A stretch of 42,283 bases of DNA from CAYMKL01 sp964390805 (lineage in GTDB: Bacteria > Chloroflexota > Anaerolineae > VGOG01), in the NCBI GenBank assembly GCA_964390805.1, contig CAYMKL010000051.1:1-42283 (forward strand), given 5' to 3'. Below, piece by piece: positions 1 through 8,000 of this stretch. The stretch's first letter is position 1; each line of letters opens with the position of its first letter. The position numbers were made by a program, and so were the translations under genes. The notes beneath the pieces were generated by a model, which did not search any database, was not told the origin of the DNA, and saw nothing but the letters and a program-made list of their open reading frames with translations.

Positions 1-50
1 TCTCGTGGAGGTTTTATGAACATCTTGACGAACGCTTACGGCCTGAGTAG

Positions 51-251
51 TTACTCCAAATCGTTGGTATCGTTGTGGTTACCTCATTGGTATTCATATT
101 CCCTTTTGATTTCAGTGTAATACCGAATGCTACTGCGGTCGATGTTGTGCCCATAGGGCTAACCGTTTTTCTAATCTTCATGGCGGTTGTCTATGGGGTA
201 AGTGCACTAGTTCTGTTCGTAAGATTACGAAGAAGTTATACAGTCAAGTAG
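51..251 (+). CDS. C-terminal tail of an unrecognised membrane protein (partial)
   Basis: A reading frame open from about position 51 to a TAG at 249-251 encodes two strongly hydrophobic stretches, about residues 4-18 and 35-53, followed by a basic tail ending RLRRSYTVK. This is typical of the last two helices of an integral membrane protein. Upstream, a different frame (from position 1, running through the ATG at 16) also reads plausibly up to the same point. The gene may therefore enter from outside the window with a frameshift near 50-65, or the match may be accidental. I do not recognise the family. Confidence 0.3.
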   Translation, partial: LLQIVGIVVVTSLVFIFPFDFSVIPNATAVDVVPIGLTVFLIFMAVVYGVSALVLFVRLRRSYTVK

Positions 252-335
252 GAAACTAGATAGAAGCCGCGGATTCTCGTCTGGTGGCTCCGCTCTATTC
301 GTCTTTCTCTCTTGTGTTTCATGAGGCGTAATGGC

Positions 336-385
336 TTAGTACAGCGCTGCACAAATGTGCTCCGATTTACGCGGCGCTGTACTAA
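336..385. repeat. 12-bp perfect inverted repeat in the transporter leader
   Basis: Arms at 336-347 (ttagtacagcgc) and 374-385 are perfect reverse complements around a 26-base loop. No T-run follows, so it does not look like an ordinary intrinsic terminator. It lies about 210 bases upstream of the binding-lipoprotein gene and could be an operator or a leader structure. Confidence 0.5.
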
Positions 386-418
386 AGATTCAGTGGGTGG
401 AAGGTTTGAAGCAGAGTG

Positions 419-453
419 GGCTCCCATGCCCGCGTTTCTGCGGCGTGGGAGCC
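419..453. repeat. GC-rich hairpin in the transporter leader
   Basis: Arms 419-430 (ggctcccatgcc) and 442-453 pair over 12 positions with one G-T wobble and an 11-base loop. There is no T-tract. With the 336-385 inverted repeat it makes the 252-503 gap a structured leader. I see no riboswitch family I recognise there on either strand. Confidence 0.45.
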
Positions 454-503
454 GCCCCTGCTGATAGTTCTCCATCTACTGAGTATTGGTCATTGAGGAG
501 GTG

Positions 504-599
504 ATGCGAAAAAGCAAAGACTTGTTTGCTGGTCGGTTCTTCCATAAGGTCCCTATGGGGACACTCAACTACAAAAAGGGAGGAGTGTTAGTCAAATGA
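504..599 (+). CDS. Candidate 31-residue leader ORF overlapping the lipoprotein start
   Basis: An ATG at 504, preceded by a strong ribosome-binding site (gaggaggtg, 495-503), opens a 31-codon frame rich in Lys, Arg and Phe. It closes with TGA at 597-599, overlapping the ATG of the downstream lipoprotein gene in an ATGA arrangement that is typical of translational coupling. There is no recognisable domain. It may be a leader peptide that tunes translation of the transporter operon, or it may be fortuitous, since the lipoprotein has its own ribosome-binding site (gggaggag) inside this frame. Confidence 0.35.
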   Translation: MRKSKDLFAGRFFHKVPMGTLNYKKGGVLVK

Positions 600-2263
600 A
601 ACACAAGACTTCGCTATGGATCAGCCTTCTGGTGATCCCGGCTCTGCTGTTGGCAGCCTGTGCCGCACCCACCCCTGAGGTGATCAGAGAGGAGGTGGTG
701 GTCGAGAAACAGGTGCCGGTCACCGTCGAGGTGGAGAAGGAAGTGATCGTCGAGAAGGAGGTCATTCAGACCGTCGAAGTGGAGAAGGAAGTGATCGTGG
801 AGAAAGTGGTCGGACCGAAGATCCTGAAGGTGCGACTGTACGGCGACATCCAGAACATGGACCCCGCCCATCAGATTTCGGAGAATGACACCGTGGTTGC
901 CAACGCCGTGATGAACGGCCTGGTACGCTATTGCCCCAACTCCTACGAGCTCTGCAACGAGCTGGCCGAGTCCATCGAACAGTCCGAAGACGGCCTGGAG
1001 ATTGCCTTCAAGCTGAGGGAGGGCGTCCAATGGCACGAGGGTTACGGTGAGGTGACGACGGAAGACGTCAAGTACTCCTATGAGCGCTTCCTCGATCCTG
1101 AGCTGGCTGCTGCCTACGCCGACGACTGGGCCACCCTGGACCACGTGGAGATCATTGACAAGTACAGGGGCAAGATCATCCTCAAAGAGCCCTTTGCCCC
1201 GTTGTGGACCTCCACCATGCCTGTGGGCAGCGGCACCATCGTCTGCAAGAAGTACGTCGAGGAAATCGGTTACCAGGCCTTTGCCACGGACATCATTGGC
1301 AGCGGCCCCTACCTGTTCTCTGACTGGACGCCGGGAGTTAAGGTGGTTCTCAAGAAGAATCCCGACTACTACGGCGAGGAGCCATACTGGGACGAGATCC
1401 ACTTGATCCCCATCGAGGACGATAAGTCCGCTGAGATTGCTCTCGAAGCGGGTGACATTGATTGGGCTCGCATCGCCAACGCGTCGGTGCCACGCTTCGA
1501 GGACAATCCCAACTTCGAGGTGTGGAAGACTCCTTCGCTGCGGTATCGTTGGATCGCCATGAACCTCCTGCATCCCAAGCTGCAAGACATCAACGTGCGC
1601 AAGGCCATCATCCACGCCATTGACGTGCCTAGCATCCTGCAGGCCACCTACATGGGCCAGGTCGAGCAGGAATTCGCCCTGGTCCCGCCCGGACTGGTGG
1701 GCTTCTGGGCGGATGCGCCGCGCTACGAACGGGACGTAGAGAAGGCCAAGGAATACATGGCCGCAGCCGGACTGGAGACGCTCGATCTGGAGCTCATCTT
1801 GCAGGACACCAGCGAGTACCGCACTTGGGCCGAGATCGCCCAGCAGAATCTGAAGGACATCGGCATCAACCTGACCCTCAATGCCATGGAGTCCGGTGCC
1901 TACTGGTCCACCAGCTTTGGCGAACAGGCATGCATTGACAACGAGCTTCTGACCAGCAACTACTCTATGAACCCCGATCCGGCCTGGGCCACCATGTGGT
2001 TCACCTGTGACCAGGTCACGGTCTGGAACACGCAGTGCTGGTGCAGCGAGGAATACGACGAACTGCACCGCAAGGGCCTCGTCACGCTGGACCTGGAAGA
2101 GCGGGCCAAGATCTACATCGAGATGCAGAAGATCTGGGACGAGGCAGCTCAGACCATCTGGATCACCCACGGCGTCATGACCTACGCCTATACGCCCGAC
2201 ATCGCCCCTGCGACCACGCCCAATGGAACGCCTCAGTATCACTTCTTTGGGCCAGGGAAATAG
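596..2263 (+). CDS. ABC transporter substrate-binding lipoprotein, peptide/opine family (SBP family 5)
   Basis: This 555-residue protein is the extracytoplasmic receptor of a Dpp/Opp-type importer. A signal peptide (residues 1-21) ends in the lipobox LAAC, so the mature protein is anchored through Cys22. Residues 27-70 form a Val-Glu-Lys repeat linker (VEKEVIVEK twice), the charged spacer often seen in Chloroflexota binding proteins. The rest is the family 5 fold: the region around residues 80-110 reads LYGDIQNMDPAHQ, followed by a FKLREGVQWHEG strand and a DVRKAI-like helix (INVRKAIIHAID). The ATG at 596 has a gggaggag ribosome-binding site 11-18 bases upstream. The ligand is not readable. 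Permeases and ATPase follow at 3801-7785, and the demethylation genes downstream suggest an N-methylated or small amino compound (inference). Confidence 0.93.
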   Translation: MKHKTSLWISLLVIPALLLAACAAPTPEVIREEVVVEKQVPVTVEVEKEVIVEKEVIQTVEVEKEVIVEKVVGPKILKVRLYGDIQNMDPAHQISENDTVVANAVMNGLVRYCPNSYELCNELAESIEQSEDGLEIAFKLREGVQWHEGYGEVTTEDVKYSYERFLDPELAAAYADDWATLDHVEIIDKYRGKIILKEPFAPLWTSTMPVGSGTIVCKKYVEEIGYQAFATDIIGSGPYLFSDWTPGVKVVLKKNPDYYGEEPYWDEIHLIPIEDDKSAEIALEAGDIDWARIANASVPRFEDNPNFEVWKTPSLRYRWIAMNLLHPKLQDINVRKAIIHAIDVPSILQATYMGQVEQEFALVPPGLVGFWADAPRYERDVEKAKEYMAAAGLETLDLELILQDTSEYRTWAEIAQQNLKDIGINLTLNAMESGAYWSTSFGEQACIDNELLTSNYSMNPDPAWATMWFTCDQVTVWNTQCWCSEEYDELHRKGLVTLDLEERAKIYIEMQKIWDEAAQTIWITHGVMTYAYTPDIAPATTPNGTPQYHFFGPGK

Positions 2264-2297
2264 GACGCTCGCGCCACCGCCGTGGTGGCTAGAGACA

Positions 2298-2329
2298 TGT
2301 GGGGCCTGCGTGTGAGCGCAGGCCCCACA
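2298..2329 (+). terminator. Strong hairpin after the lipoprotein gene
   Basis: A perfect 13-bp stem (2298-2310 with 2317-2329, arms tgtggggcctgcg) and a 6-base loop lie 35 bases past the lipoprotein stop. No clear T-run follows. It may protect the 3' end and keep lipoprotein mRNA more abundant than the permease mRNA, as is common in ABC operons, rather than terminate fully. Confidence 0.5.
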
Positions 2330-2365
2330 CACTGTACTTGCGGCGAGAGTCACAATATCGGAGTC

Positions 2366-2410
2366 CCCAACTTGTTGAGGTTCATCGCGCCGCGCCCCCA
2401 ACAAGTTGGG
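2366..2410. repeat. Dispersed inverted repeat with cccaacttgttg arms
   Basis: Arms 2366-2377 (cccaacttgttg) and 2399-2410 are perfect reverse complements. A related palindrome with caagttg arms sits at 17447-17473, which suggests a family of small dispersed palindromes. Confidence 0.5.
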
Positions 2411-2443
2411 AACCCCCTGGCGCCTTTAACCACGGATAGTCGT

Positions 2444-3673
2444 ATGACATCTAAACAAAGAATGTTCAGGGCTTTGCAGGGAGAACAGCCCGACGTGATT
2501 CCGGCAGCGCCCGCTTATCCTGGTCTCTTCCTCGCCGACTTCGAGCGGGCTTTTTACGTTGAGCAGTACCGGCTTCGAATGCGCGGGCTCTCGCGGTACC
2601 CGATTGATCATGGCGAAGATACCCGCTTCCGCGCGCGGGCGAGGGTTCAATCCTATGGCATTTTCAAAACGCGACCCGACTGGATTGAGATCACTCGAGG
2701 CGCCAGCCGCGCCTGGGCTGAGCAGACAGACATCGTGTTGCAGGATGGTATCCTCTACTACGAAGACAAGGTGTCGGGGACGCGCCTGCCGATGCGCGAG
2801 GCAACCCTTCCTCGTGGGGATCGGCGGATGGTGGTTGGGAACAGAGCGGCGCGAGACCGCTGGGATACTTCGGAGCAGGTGCGGAGCAAAGAGCAGATTG
2901 ACGCGCGCCTACCGATCCTGAGCGCGGACGAGCTGCTGGCGCGGGGTGACTTCGACCTGCCCAAACAGGTGGTAGCCGATTATGGCGACCACTACTTCAT
3001 CTCCACCATCCTCGACACACCCTTCTCCGATGCGTACGATCTGTTGGGTTTCCAGGGACTCATGTTGATCCAGCATGATCGTCCTGATCTGTTCCACTAT
3101 CTCTTGGAAAGACAACTGGTCAAGACGCAGCAGGTCATGGAAGCCTGGGCTACGATAGGCGTCCACGGTGTCTACGTGCAGGAGGTTTTCACCGGGGCGG
3201 ACCTGATCTCGCCGCGAAGCTACGACGAGTTTGTGTTCGCCTACAACCGGCCCTACTTCCGCCACATGAGTGGGCTGGGGCTGTTGCCGGTCCACTATGT
3301 GTGCGGAGACGTCGTCCCTCGTCTGGATCGGATTGCGCAACTGGACATCGCGGCCGTGGCCGTTGAGGAGAGCAAGAAGAACTTCGCCATTGAGATCGAG
3401 GACGTGGTGGACCGTGTCGCTGGGCGAGTGGCTGTTTTCGGCAACGTTGACGCTGTGCGGTTTGGCCTCCATGCTAGCATGGAGGAGATGGCGGCGGAAG
3501 TCAAGCGCCAGGTGCGCATCGGCGCCCGGGCCAAAGGCTTTGTGGTCAGCACGGGAAGTCCATTTCCCCTGGATACCAATCCCCGCCTGATAGACACGCT
3601 GGTGGCGACTGCACACTCGCATAGGACGCGCGGGTCAGTTGAGGGCGATTCAGTCGCAATCCACACATTTTAA
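2444..3673 (+). CDS. URO-D/MtaA-family methyltransferase, atypical metal site
   Basis: This 409-residue protein belongs to the uroporphyrinogen decarboxylase superfamily. Members in methyl-corrinoid systems (MtaA, MtbA, MtgA-like) move methyl from a corrinoid protein to coenzyme M or tetrahydrofolate. The C-terminal half is typical: GVYVQEVFTGADLISP, the Tyr-Asp-Glu-Phe helix, then VHYVCGDV and GRVAVFGNVDA strands. MtaA and MtbA bind zinc through His-x-Cys and a later Gly-Cys. Here the first motif reads His-Tyr-Val-Cys and the later position is Ser in STGSPFPLDT, so the zinc site is altered or absent. The ATG at 2444 is chosen because the MTSKQRMFRALQGEQPD start is typical for the family. The gene sits between the binding lipoprotein and the permeases. 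A heme decarboxylase role is unlikely; a methyl acceptor cannot be assigned. Confidence 0.75.
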   Translation: MTSKQRMFRALQGEQPDVIPAAPAYPGLFLADFERAFYVEQYRLRMRGLSRYPIDHGEDTRFRARARVQSYGIFKTRPDWIEITRGASRAWAEQTDIVLQDGILYYEDKVSGTRLPMREATLPRGDRRMVVGNRAARDRWDTSEQVRSKEQIDARLPILSADELLARGDFDLPKQVVADYGDHYFISTILDTPFSDAYDLLGFQGLMLIQHDRPDLFHYLLERQLVKTQQVMEAWATIGVHGVYVQEVFTGADLISPRSYDEFVFAYNRPYFRHMSGLGLLPVHYVCGDVVPRLDRIAQLDIAAVAVEESKKNFAIEIEDVVDRVAGRVAVFGNVDAVRFGLHASMEEMAAEVKRQVRIGARAKGFVVSTGSPFPLDTNPRLIDTLVATAHSHRTRGSVEGDSVAIHTF

Positions 3674-3680
3674 TGTGTGG
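3661..3680 (+). terminator. Short hairpin overlapping the URO-D gene stop
   Basis: Arms ccacacat (3661-3668) and atgtgtgg (3673-3680) pair perfectly around a ttta loop that contains part of the TAA stop codon. The run tttttg at 3706-3712 is 26 bases away, too far for a classic terminator. Confidence 0.4.
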
Positions 3681-3716
3681 TGCCCCATAGACCGCATGCT
3701 ATCGGGTTTTTGAGGC

Positions 3717-3738
3717 ACTACACTTTAAAAAGTGTAGT
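3717..3738 (+). terminator. Hairpin between the URO-D and permease genes
   Basis: Arms actacacttt (3717-3726) and aaagtgtagt (3729-3738) are perfectly complementary and are followed by only a short TT. It is A/T-rich and probably a weak attenuating or RNA-stabilising element ahead of the permease genes. Confidence 0.4.
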
Positions 3739-3800
3739 TTGCAACTAGCTTTCCTATGGAGCTTGGACACTAACTTGGACAGAAAGGAGCGCTGCAGAAA

Positions 3801-4754
3801 GTGCAAGCCTATCTTTTGAAACGTTTTTTCATGACCGTTTTGGTGCTAATATTGGTGATTACCTTTCTGTCGCTGCTGGTGCACATCGTTCCCGGCGACC
3901 CGGCCAAGACCTTGCTTGGACCTCGCGCCAACCCTGACCTGATCGCCAAGACCCGTGCGGCCATGGATCTGGACAAGTCGGTCCCGGTACAGGTGCGCAA
4001 TTTCCTATGGAATGTCTTGCACGGCAGCTTTGGCACGGACGTTTTCACAGGTCGGTCCATCGGGATGCTGGTGGGCAGCGCGCTCCCGCATACTCTTATC
4101 CTGGCCTGGGTCAGCCTGGGGCTGGCTGTCATCGTGGGCGTGCCTTTGGGCGTCTTCTCAGCGACACACCCCGATTCCTGGCTGGACCGTATCACCGCTG
4201 TCGTCTCGATCTCCTTTATCACCGTTCCCTCTTACGTGGGCGGGCTGTTCCTGTTGCTACTGTTTGCCGTGCAACTGCGGGTCATGCCCGCCATCGGCCT
4301 GGGGAAGGACGGCGACGTAGCCGACTACGTCAAACACCTGATCCTGCCGGCCACGGCCCTGGCCATCACCTGGGTAGGGTATCTCGCCCGGCTGGTGCGC
4401 GCCAGCCTGCTTGAGGTGCTTAACGAGACCTACATCCGGGCCGCGATGGCGGCTGGCCTGTCCCAGCGGCTGATCTTCTACAAGTATGCCCTCAAGAACG
4501 CCCTTATCCCGACGGTGGCAGTATTGGCCGTGGGCATCGGCAATCTCATGGGCGGCGCGGTCTTTGTGGAACTCATCTTCAGCAGGCCCGGCATGGGCAC
4601 ACTGATTTATAATGCCATCCAGAGCCGCAACTATCCCATTGTCCGCGCCGGCGTTTTGATAATCGCATTTCTCTTCGTAGCAGCCAACCTGCTTTCCGAT
4701 CTGGTATACACCTATCTCGATCCGAGAATTCAGCTCGACAAGGTGGGAGGTTGA
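3801..4754 (+). CDS. ABC transporter permease, DppB type
   Basis: A 317-residue integral membrane protein with about six hydrophobic segments: N-terminal residues 8-30, then roughly 95-120, 130-155, 172-198, 240-265 and 280-305. The periplasmic segment after the first helix carries the family motif HIVPGDPA. The cytoplasmic EAA loop appears as RAAMAAGLSQRLIFYKYALKNALIP (about residues 212-236), which contacts the ATPase. The start is GTG 3801 behind an agaaaggagcg ribosome-binding region. The stop overlaps the leader of the next permease gene. It forms the heterodimeric channel with the 4757 product. Confidence 0.93.
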   Translation: MQAYLLKRFFMTVLVLILVITFLSLLVHIVPGDPAKTLLGPRANPDLIAKTRAAMDLDKSVPVQVRNFLWNVLHGSFGTDVFTGRSIGMLVGSALPHTLILAWVSLGLAVIVGVPLGVFSATHPDSWLDRITAVVSISFITVPSYVGGLFLLLLFAVQLRVMPAIGLGKDGDVADYVKHLILPATALAITWVGYLARLVRASLLEVLNETYIRAAMAAGLSQRLIFYKYALKNALIPTVAVLAVGIGNLMGGAVFVELIFSRPGMGTLIYNAIQSRNYPIVRAGVLIIAFLFVAANLLSDLVYTYLDPRIQLDKVGG

Positions 4755-4756
4755 TC

Positions 4757-5647
4757 ATGGAATTTGTCGCCAGACCCACCAATCGCTTTCAGCGGTTTCT
4801 CGACCGCATTCCCGTGCTGGGGGATGTCCTCAGACGTCCGCTGGGTGCGCTGGGCTTTTTGATCGTGCTGGGCTTTATGCTCACGGTGATCTTTGCTTCT
4901 GTGATAGCACCGTACAGCTATGAGGAGCAAGACATCCCCAGCATGCTGCAAGGGCCGTCGAGGGATTACTTGCTGGGTACCGACCATCTGGGCCGCGATC
5001 TGCTGTCGCGCCTCATCTATGGTTCCCGTATAGCCCTGGGGGTCGCCGTGCCTGCCGTCGGCATCGCCCTGGCGGGTGGCATCGTGTTGGGGCTTCTGTC
5101 GGGCTACCTGGGGGGAATCGTTGACGATATCGTGGTGGTGATTCTGGATTCGCTCAAGGCGTTCCCGGCCGTCGTTCTCTCCCTCACGATTCTGGCTCTG
5201 TTGGGCTCATCCCTGGTCAACGTCATCATCGTCATTGGCCTGGCCTGGATTCCCGGCTACGCCAGAATCACGCGGGCTCAGGTGCTTTCGGCCAAGCAGA
5301 ACCTATATGTGGAAGCCGAACGATCCCTGGGAGCCACCAGGGGACGCATCCTCCTGTTTCACATTTTGCCCAACATTCTCGCCCCCCTCCTCATCCTGGC
5401 CGCCATGGATCTGCCCGTGGTGATTACCTTTGAGGCAGGGCTTTCTTTCCTGGGGCTGGGTGTGCGCCCACCGACGCCATCCTGGGGCGTGATCCTGTCG
5501 GATGGGTTCAACTTCATTCGCCAATCGCCCTGGCCCATCACCTGGGCGGGACTTACGTTGATCCTCACCACATTGGGATTCACGTTGTTTGGGGAGACCC
5601 TGCGGGACGTGCTCGACCCGCGACTTTCTGGAACCAGAGGAGCCTGA
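4757..5647 (+). CDS. ABC transporter permease, DppC type
   Basis: A 296-residue permease. An N-terminal amphipathic stretch and one helix (about residues 30-53) are followed by the typical DppC block LGTDHLGRDLLSRLIYGSR (about residues 75-93). Several further helices and the EAA loop RSLGATRGRILLFHILPN come next. It ends with the family signature DVLDPR. The ATG at 4757 is preferred over the upstream in-frame TTG (4751) because the ggtgggagg ribosome-binding site ends at 4750. It lies 2 bases after the DppB-type gene and its TGA shares one base with the ATG of the ATPase gene, so all three are translationally linked. Confidence 0.93.
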   Translation: MEFVARPTNRFQRFLDRIPVLGDVLRRPLGALGFLIVLGFMLTVIFASVIAPYSYEEQDIPSMLQGPSRDYLLGTDHLGRDLLSRLIYGSRIALGVAVPAVGIALAGGIVLGLLSGYLGGIVDDIVVVILDSLKAFPAVVLSLTILALLGSSLVNVIIVIGLAWIPGYARITRAQVLSAKQNLYVEAERSLGATRGRILLFHILPNILAPLLILAAMDLPVVITFEAGLSFLGLGVRPPTPSWGVILSDGFNFIRQSPWPITWAGLTLILTTLGFTLFGETLRDVLDPRLSGTRGA

Positions 5648-7785
5648 TGACATCAGTACTGCAAGTCAAAGACCTGGAAATCAAGTACCACACCCGCGAA
5701 GGCATTCTGACAGCGATCCGGGATGTCAGCTTTGACGTGGGCGAAGCGGAGATCGTGGGCATTGTGGGCGAATCCGGCTGTGGCAAGAGTACGGTCGCTT
5801 CGGCCATGATGCGCTTGCTGCCGCCCAACGGGGAGATCACGGCCGGGCAAATCCTGCTCAGGGGTCAAGACCTGCGCCAGCTCGATCAAGACTCCATGCG
5901 GGAGTTGCGGGGTAGAGACCTGTCTATGATCTTTCAGGATGCCATGACCAGCCTCAACCCCGTTTTCAGCGTCGAGCAGCAGATGATAGATGCACTGAGG
6001 GCCCACCAGTCTGACGGGGGGCGTCAAGCTTCCCTCCCAGAGCTCAGGGGGACCGGGCGGGGACATCAAGCTTCCCCCCCAGGGTTGGGGGGGACTGAGG
6101 GGGGGCGCAAGGCCCTGAGAGAGCGCGCCATTGAGATGCTGGACCGCGTCGGCATTCCGGACGCCGCTCGACAGATCAAAGAATACCCCCATCAGTTCTC
6201 CGGCGGTATGCGCCAGAGAATTATGATCGCCACTGCTCTGCTATCCAATCCCTCGCTGCTGGTCGCTGATGAGCCAACTTCTGCCCTGGACGTAACACTG
6301 GAGGCCCAGATCATTGATCTGATCTGCGGTCTGCGGGACGAATTGGGCACCGCCATCCTGTACATCACCCACGATCTGGGTGTGGTGGCGCAGCTCTGTG
6401 ACCGGGTCATCGTCATGTACGCCGGCAACATCGTGGAGTCCGGCGATACCTACAGCATCTTCGAGAACGCCAAACACCCTTATACCCAGGCGCTGCTGGG
6501 TTCCCATCCCACGCACAGCATGAGAGCGAGGCGGTTGAGAACCATCCGCGGGCGGGTTCCCAGCCTGAAAGATCTCCCGTGGGGCTGCAAATTCGCGCCG
6601 CGCTGCGACCATGCGCGCCAAGTCTGCCACGGTACTGAACCGGCACACGTGCAAGTGGACCAACAACTGGTTCTGTGCCATGCCTACCAGCCGGATTGGG
6701 AGGGTGACGAACCGGCTGAAGAAATGACACCCCGGGCCACAAAACGCGAGCTTCTTGGGCCAGAGGAGCCGGCGGGCGCCTCGGAAGAGGTGGTGGTAGA
6801 AGCGCGGGAACTGCGCACGCATTTCCGTGACCACGTGGCCCTGCTAGGTCAGATTCTGGGACAGCGGGGGGGCGCCGTCCGAGCGGTTGATGGCGTGGAC
6901 GTCGAGATCCGTCGCGGCGAGACGCTGGGGCTAGTGGGGGAGTCTGGATCGGGAAAGACCACCCTGGGGCGAACCATCCTGCGTCTGGAGAGCCCTACGG
7001 ATGGGGAGATCGTTGTGGAGGGACAGGACATCACCCAGTTGTCCCAGTCAAAGATCAGACCGATGCGCGCCCGCATGCAGATGATCTTCCAGGACCCTTT
7101 CTCCAGTCTGAGCCCTCGAATGAAGGTTTCTTCCACCCTACTGGAGCCGTTCAAGATACACGGTGTTCCGGTAGACGACGAGACGAAAGTTGACGAGCTG
7201 CTGGAAATGGTAGGGTTATCGGCTGAGCAGGCCGATAAATATCCGCATCAGCTTTCGGGAGGGCAGGCCCGCAGGGTGGGTATCGCACGAGCGCTGGCTT
7301 TGCATCCAGACATCCTAGTGGCCGACGAGCCTACCGCTGGGCTGGATGTGTCCGTAGCCGCTGGCATACTTAACTTGCTTAAAGACCTGGGCGAAAAGCT
7401 CGACCTAACCTACATCATCATCACCCACAACCTGAACGTGATCAGTTTCATCGCCGATCGGGTGGCGGTCATGTATCTGGGAAAGATCGTCGAGTTGGCC
7501 GGGACAGAAGGGCTGTTCACGCAACCCAAGCATCCCTACACTGAGGCCCTGATGTCGGCCATCGCCGTGCCCGATCCCCGGCTGCGCGACAAGAGGCATC
7601 GCATTATCTTGGAAGGCGAGATCCCCAGTCCGCGCAACCCGCCGCCGGGGTGCCCGTTCCATCCCCGTTGTCGCTACGCTGAGGAACGATGCTCCACAGA
7701 AGTTCCCCTCTTGAAGGCAATGGACGGTCAAGAGCGTCTGACCGCCTGTCACTTCCCCGAGTGCGTACAGACTGGATTGATCTAG
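5647..7785 (+). CDS. Fused double ATPase of the peptide-type ABC importer (DppD-DppF)
   Basis: This 712-residue protein joins two nucleotide-binding domains that are usually separate. Domain 1 has Walker A GESGCGKST (residues 41-49), the Q-loop region MIFQDAMTSLNP, signature FSGGMRQR and Walker B LLVADEPTSALD. Domain 2 starts near residue 380 and has Walker A GESGSGKTT, MIFQDPFSSLSP, signature LSGGQARR and LVADEPTAGLD. Each domain is followed by an oligopeptide-type cysteine module (CKFAPRC and CPFHPRC). Both halves look catalytically complete. Odd feature: residues about 123-153 of domain 1, between the Q-loop and the signature, are an extra low-complexity stretch made of a 14-residue tandem repeat (see repeat entry). 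It is the last transporter gene and overlaps the permease stop by one base. Confidence 0.93.
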   Translation: MTSVLQVKDLEIKYHTREGILTAIRDVSFDVGEAEIVGIVGESGCGKSTVASAMMRLLPPNGEITAGQILLRGQDLRQLDQDSMRELRGRDLSMIFQDAMTSLNPVFSVEQQMIDALRAHQSDGGRQASLPELRGTGRGHQASPPGLGGTEGGRKALRERAIEMLDRVGIPDAARQIKEYPHQFSGGMRQRIMIATALLSNPSLLVADEPTSALDVTLEAQIIDLICGLRDELGTAILYITHDLGVVAQLCDRVIVMYAGNIVESGDTYSIFENAKHPYTQALLGSHPTHSMRARRLRTIRGRVPSLKDLPWGCKFAPRCDHARQVCHGTEPAHVQVDQQLVLCHAYQPDWEGDEPAEEMTPRATKRELLGPEEPAGASEEVVVEARELRTHFRDHVALLGQILGQRGGAVRAVDGVDVEIRRGETLGLVGESGSGKTTLGRTILRLESPTDGEIVVEGQDITQLSQSKIRPMRARMQMIFQDPFSSLSPRMKVSSTLLEPFKIHGVPVDDETKVDELLEMVGLSAEQADKYPHQLSGGQARRVGIARALALHPDILVADEPTAGLDVSVAAGILNLLKDLGEKLDLTYIIITHNLNVISFIADRVAVMYLGKIVELAGTEGLFTQPKHPYTEALMSAIAVPDPRLRDKRHRIILEGEIPSPRNPPPGCPFHPRCRYAEERCSTEVPLLKAMDGQERLTACHFPECVQTGLI
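6015..6110 (+). repeat. In-frame 42-bp tandem repeat inserted in the ATPase gene
   Basis: The core tcaagcttcc occurs at 6024 and again at 6066, a period of 42 bases (14 codons). It gives the protein pattern QASLPELRGTGRGH then QASPPGLGGTEGG. The second unit contains a strong hairpin (seven C at 6074-6080 pairing with seven G at 6087-6093). The stretch is absent from ordinary DppD proteins at this site and resembles a palindromic repeat captured inside a coding region without breaking the frame. Confidence 0.6.
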
Positions 7786-8000
7786 GGCAGCGAGGCCCGA
7801 GGCTGATCCTTCGACCCTGCTCAGGACGGGCGCCGTCGGGCTGAAAGAACAAAGCCCTTCGGGCTGAGGGCCGTAGCCCCGCAGGGGCTTTGCGGTCTCA
7901 GCGCGGGGGTTCAGCCCTGCGCCACCGGCGGCGCAGGCGGGTTGCCAATTCTCTGGCACAACTTGGACCACACAATATCAAGACAAGAGAGGATAAACCA
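7786..8000 (+). other. Palindrome-rich gap between transporter and amidohydrolase genes
   Basis: No gene is visible. The sequence ccttcgaccctgctcagga (7808-7826) matches a dispersed repeat type common in Chloroflexota intergenic regions (recalled from general knowledge). It is followed by several GC-rich short palindromes: aaagccc/gggct around 7851-7865, gccccgcaggggc (7876-7888), and cgccaccggcggcg (7920-7933). One or more may act as terminators for the transporter operon, but none has a T-run. Confidence 0.4.

Noticed and set aside
41..56. gcctgagtagttac resembles the right end of the 152-bp MITE
   Set aside because: The match is only about a dozen bases, with no related sequence on either side and no second end or duplication in view.
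345..372. tgcacaaat near the transporter leader resembles part of the shared promoter/operator module in reverse
   Set aside because: The half-site match is not followed by the TTCGC-GTTTACA part at the right spacing and no -10 box is positioned for it, so it is not counted as a third regulon site.
614..2404. A long open frame (596 codons) antisense to the lipoprotein gene
   Set aside because: It mirrors the codon bias of the strongly supported lipoprotein frame, has no ribosome-binding site or recognisable motif, and its product is of low-complexity His/Asp/Leu composition typical of antisense shadows in GC-rich genes.
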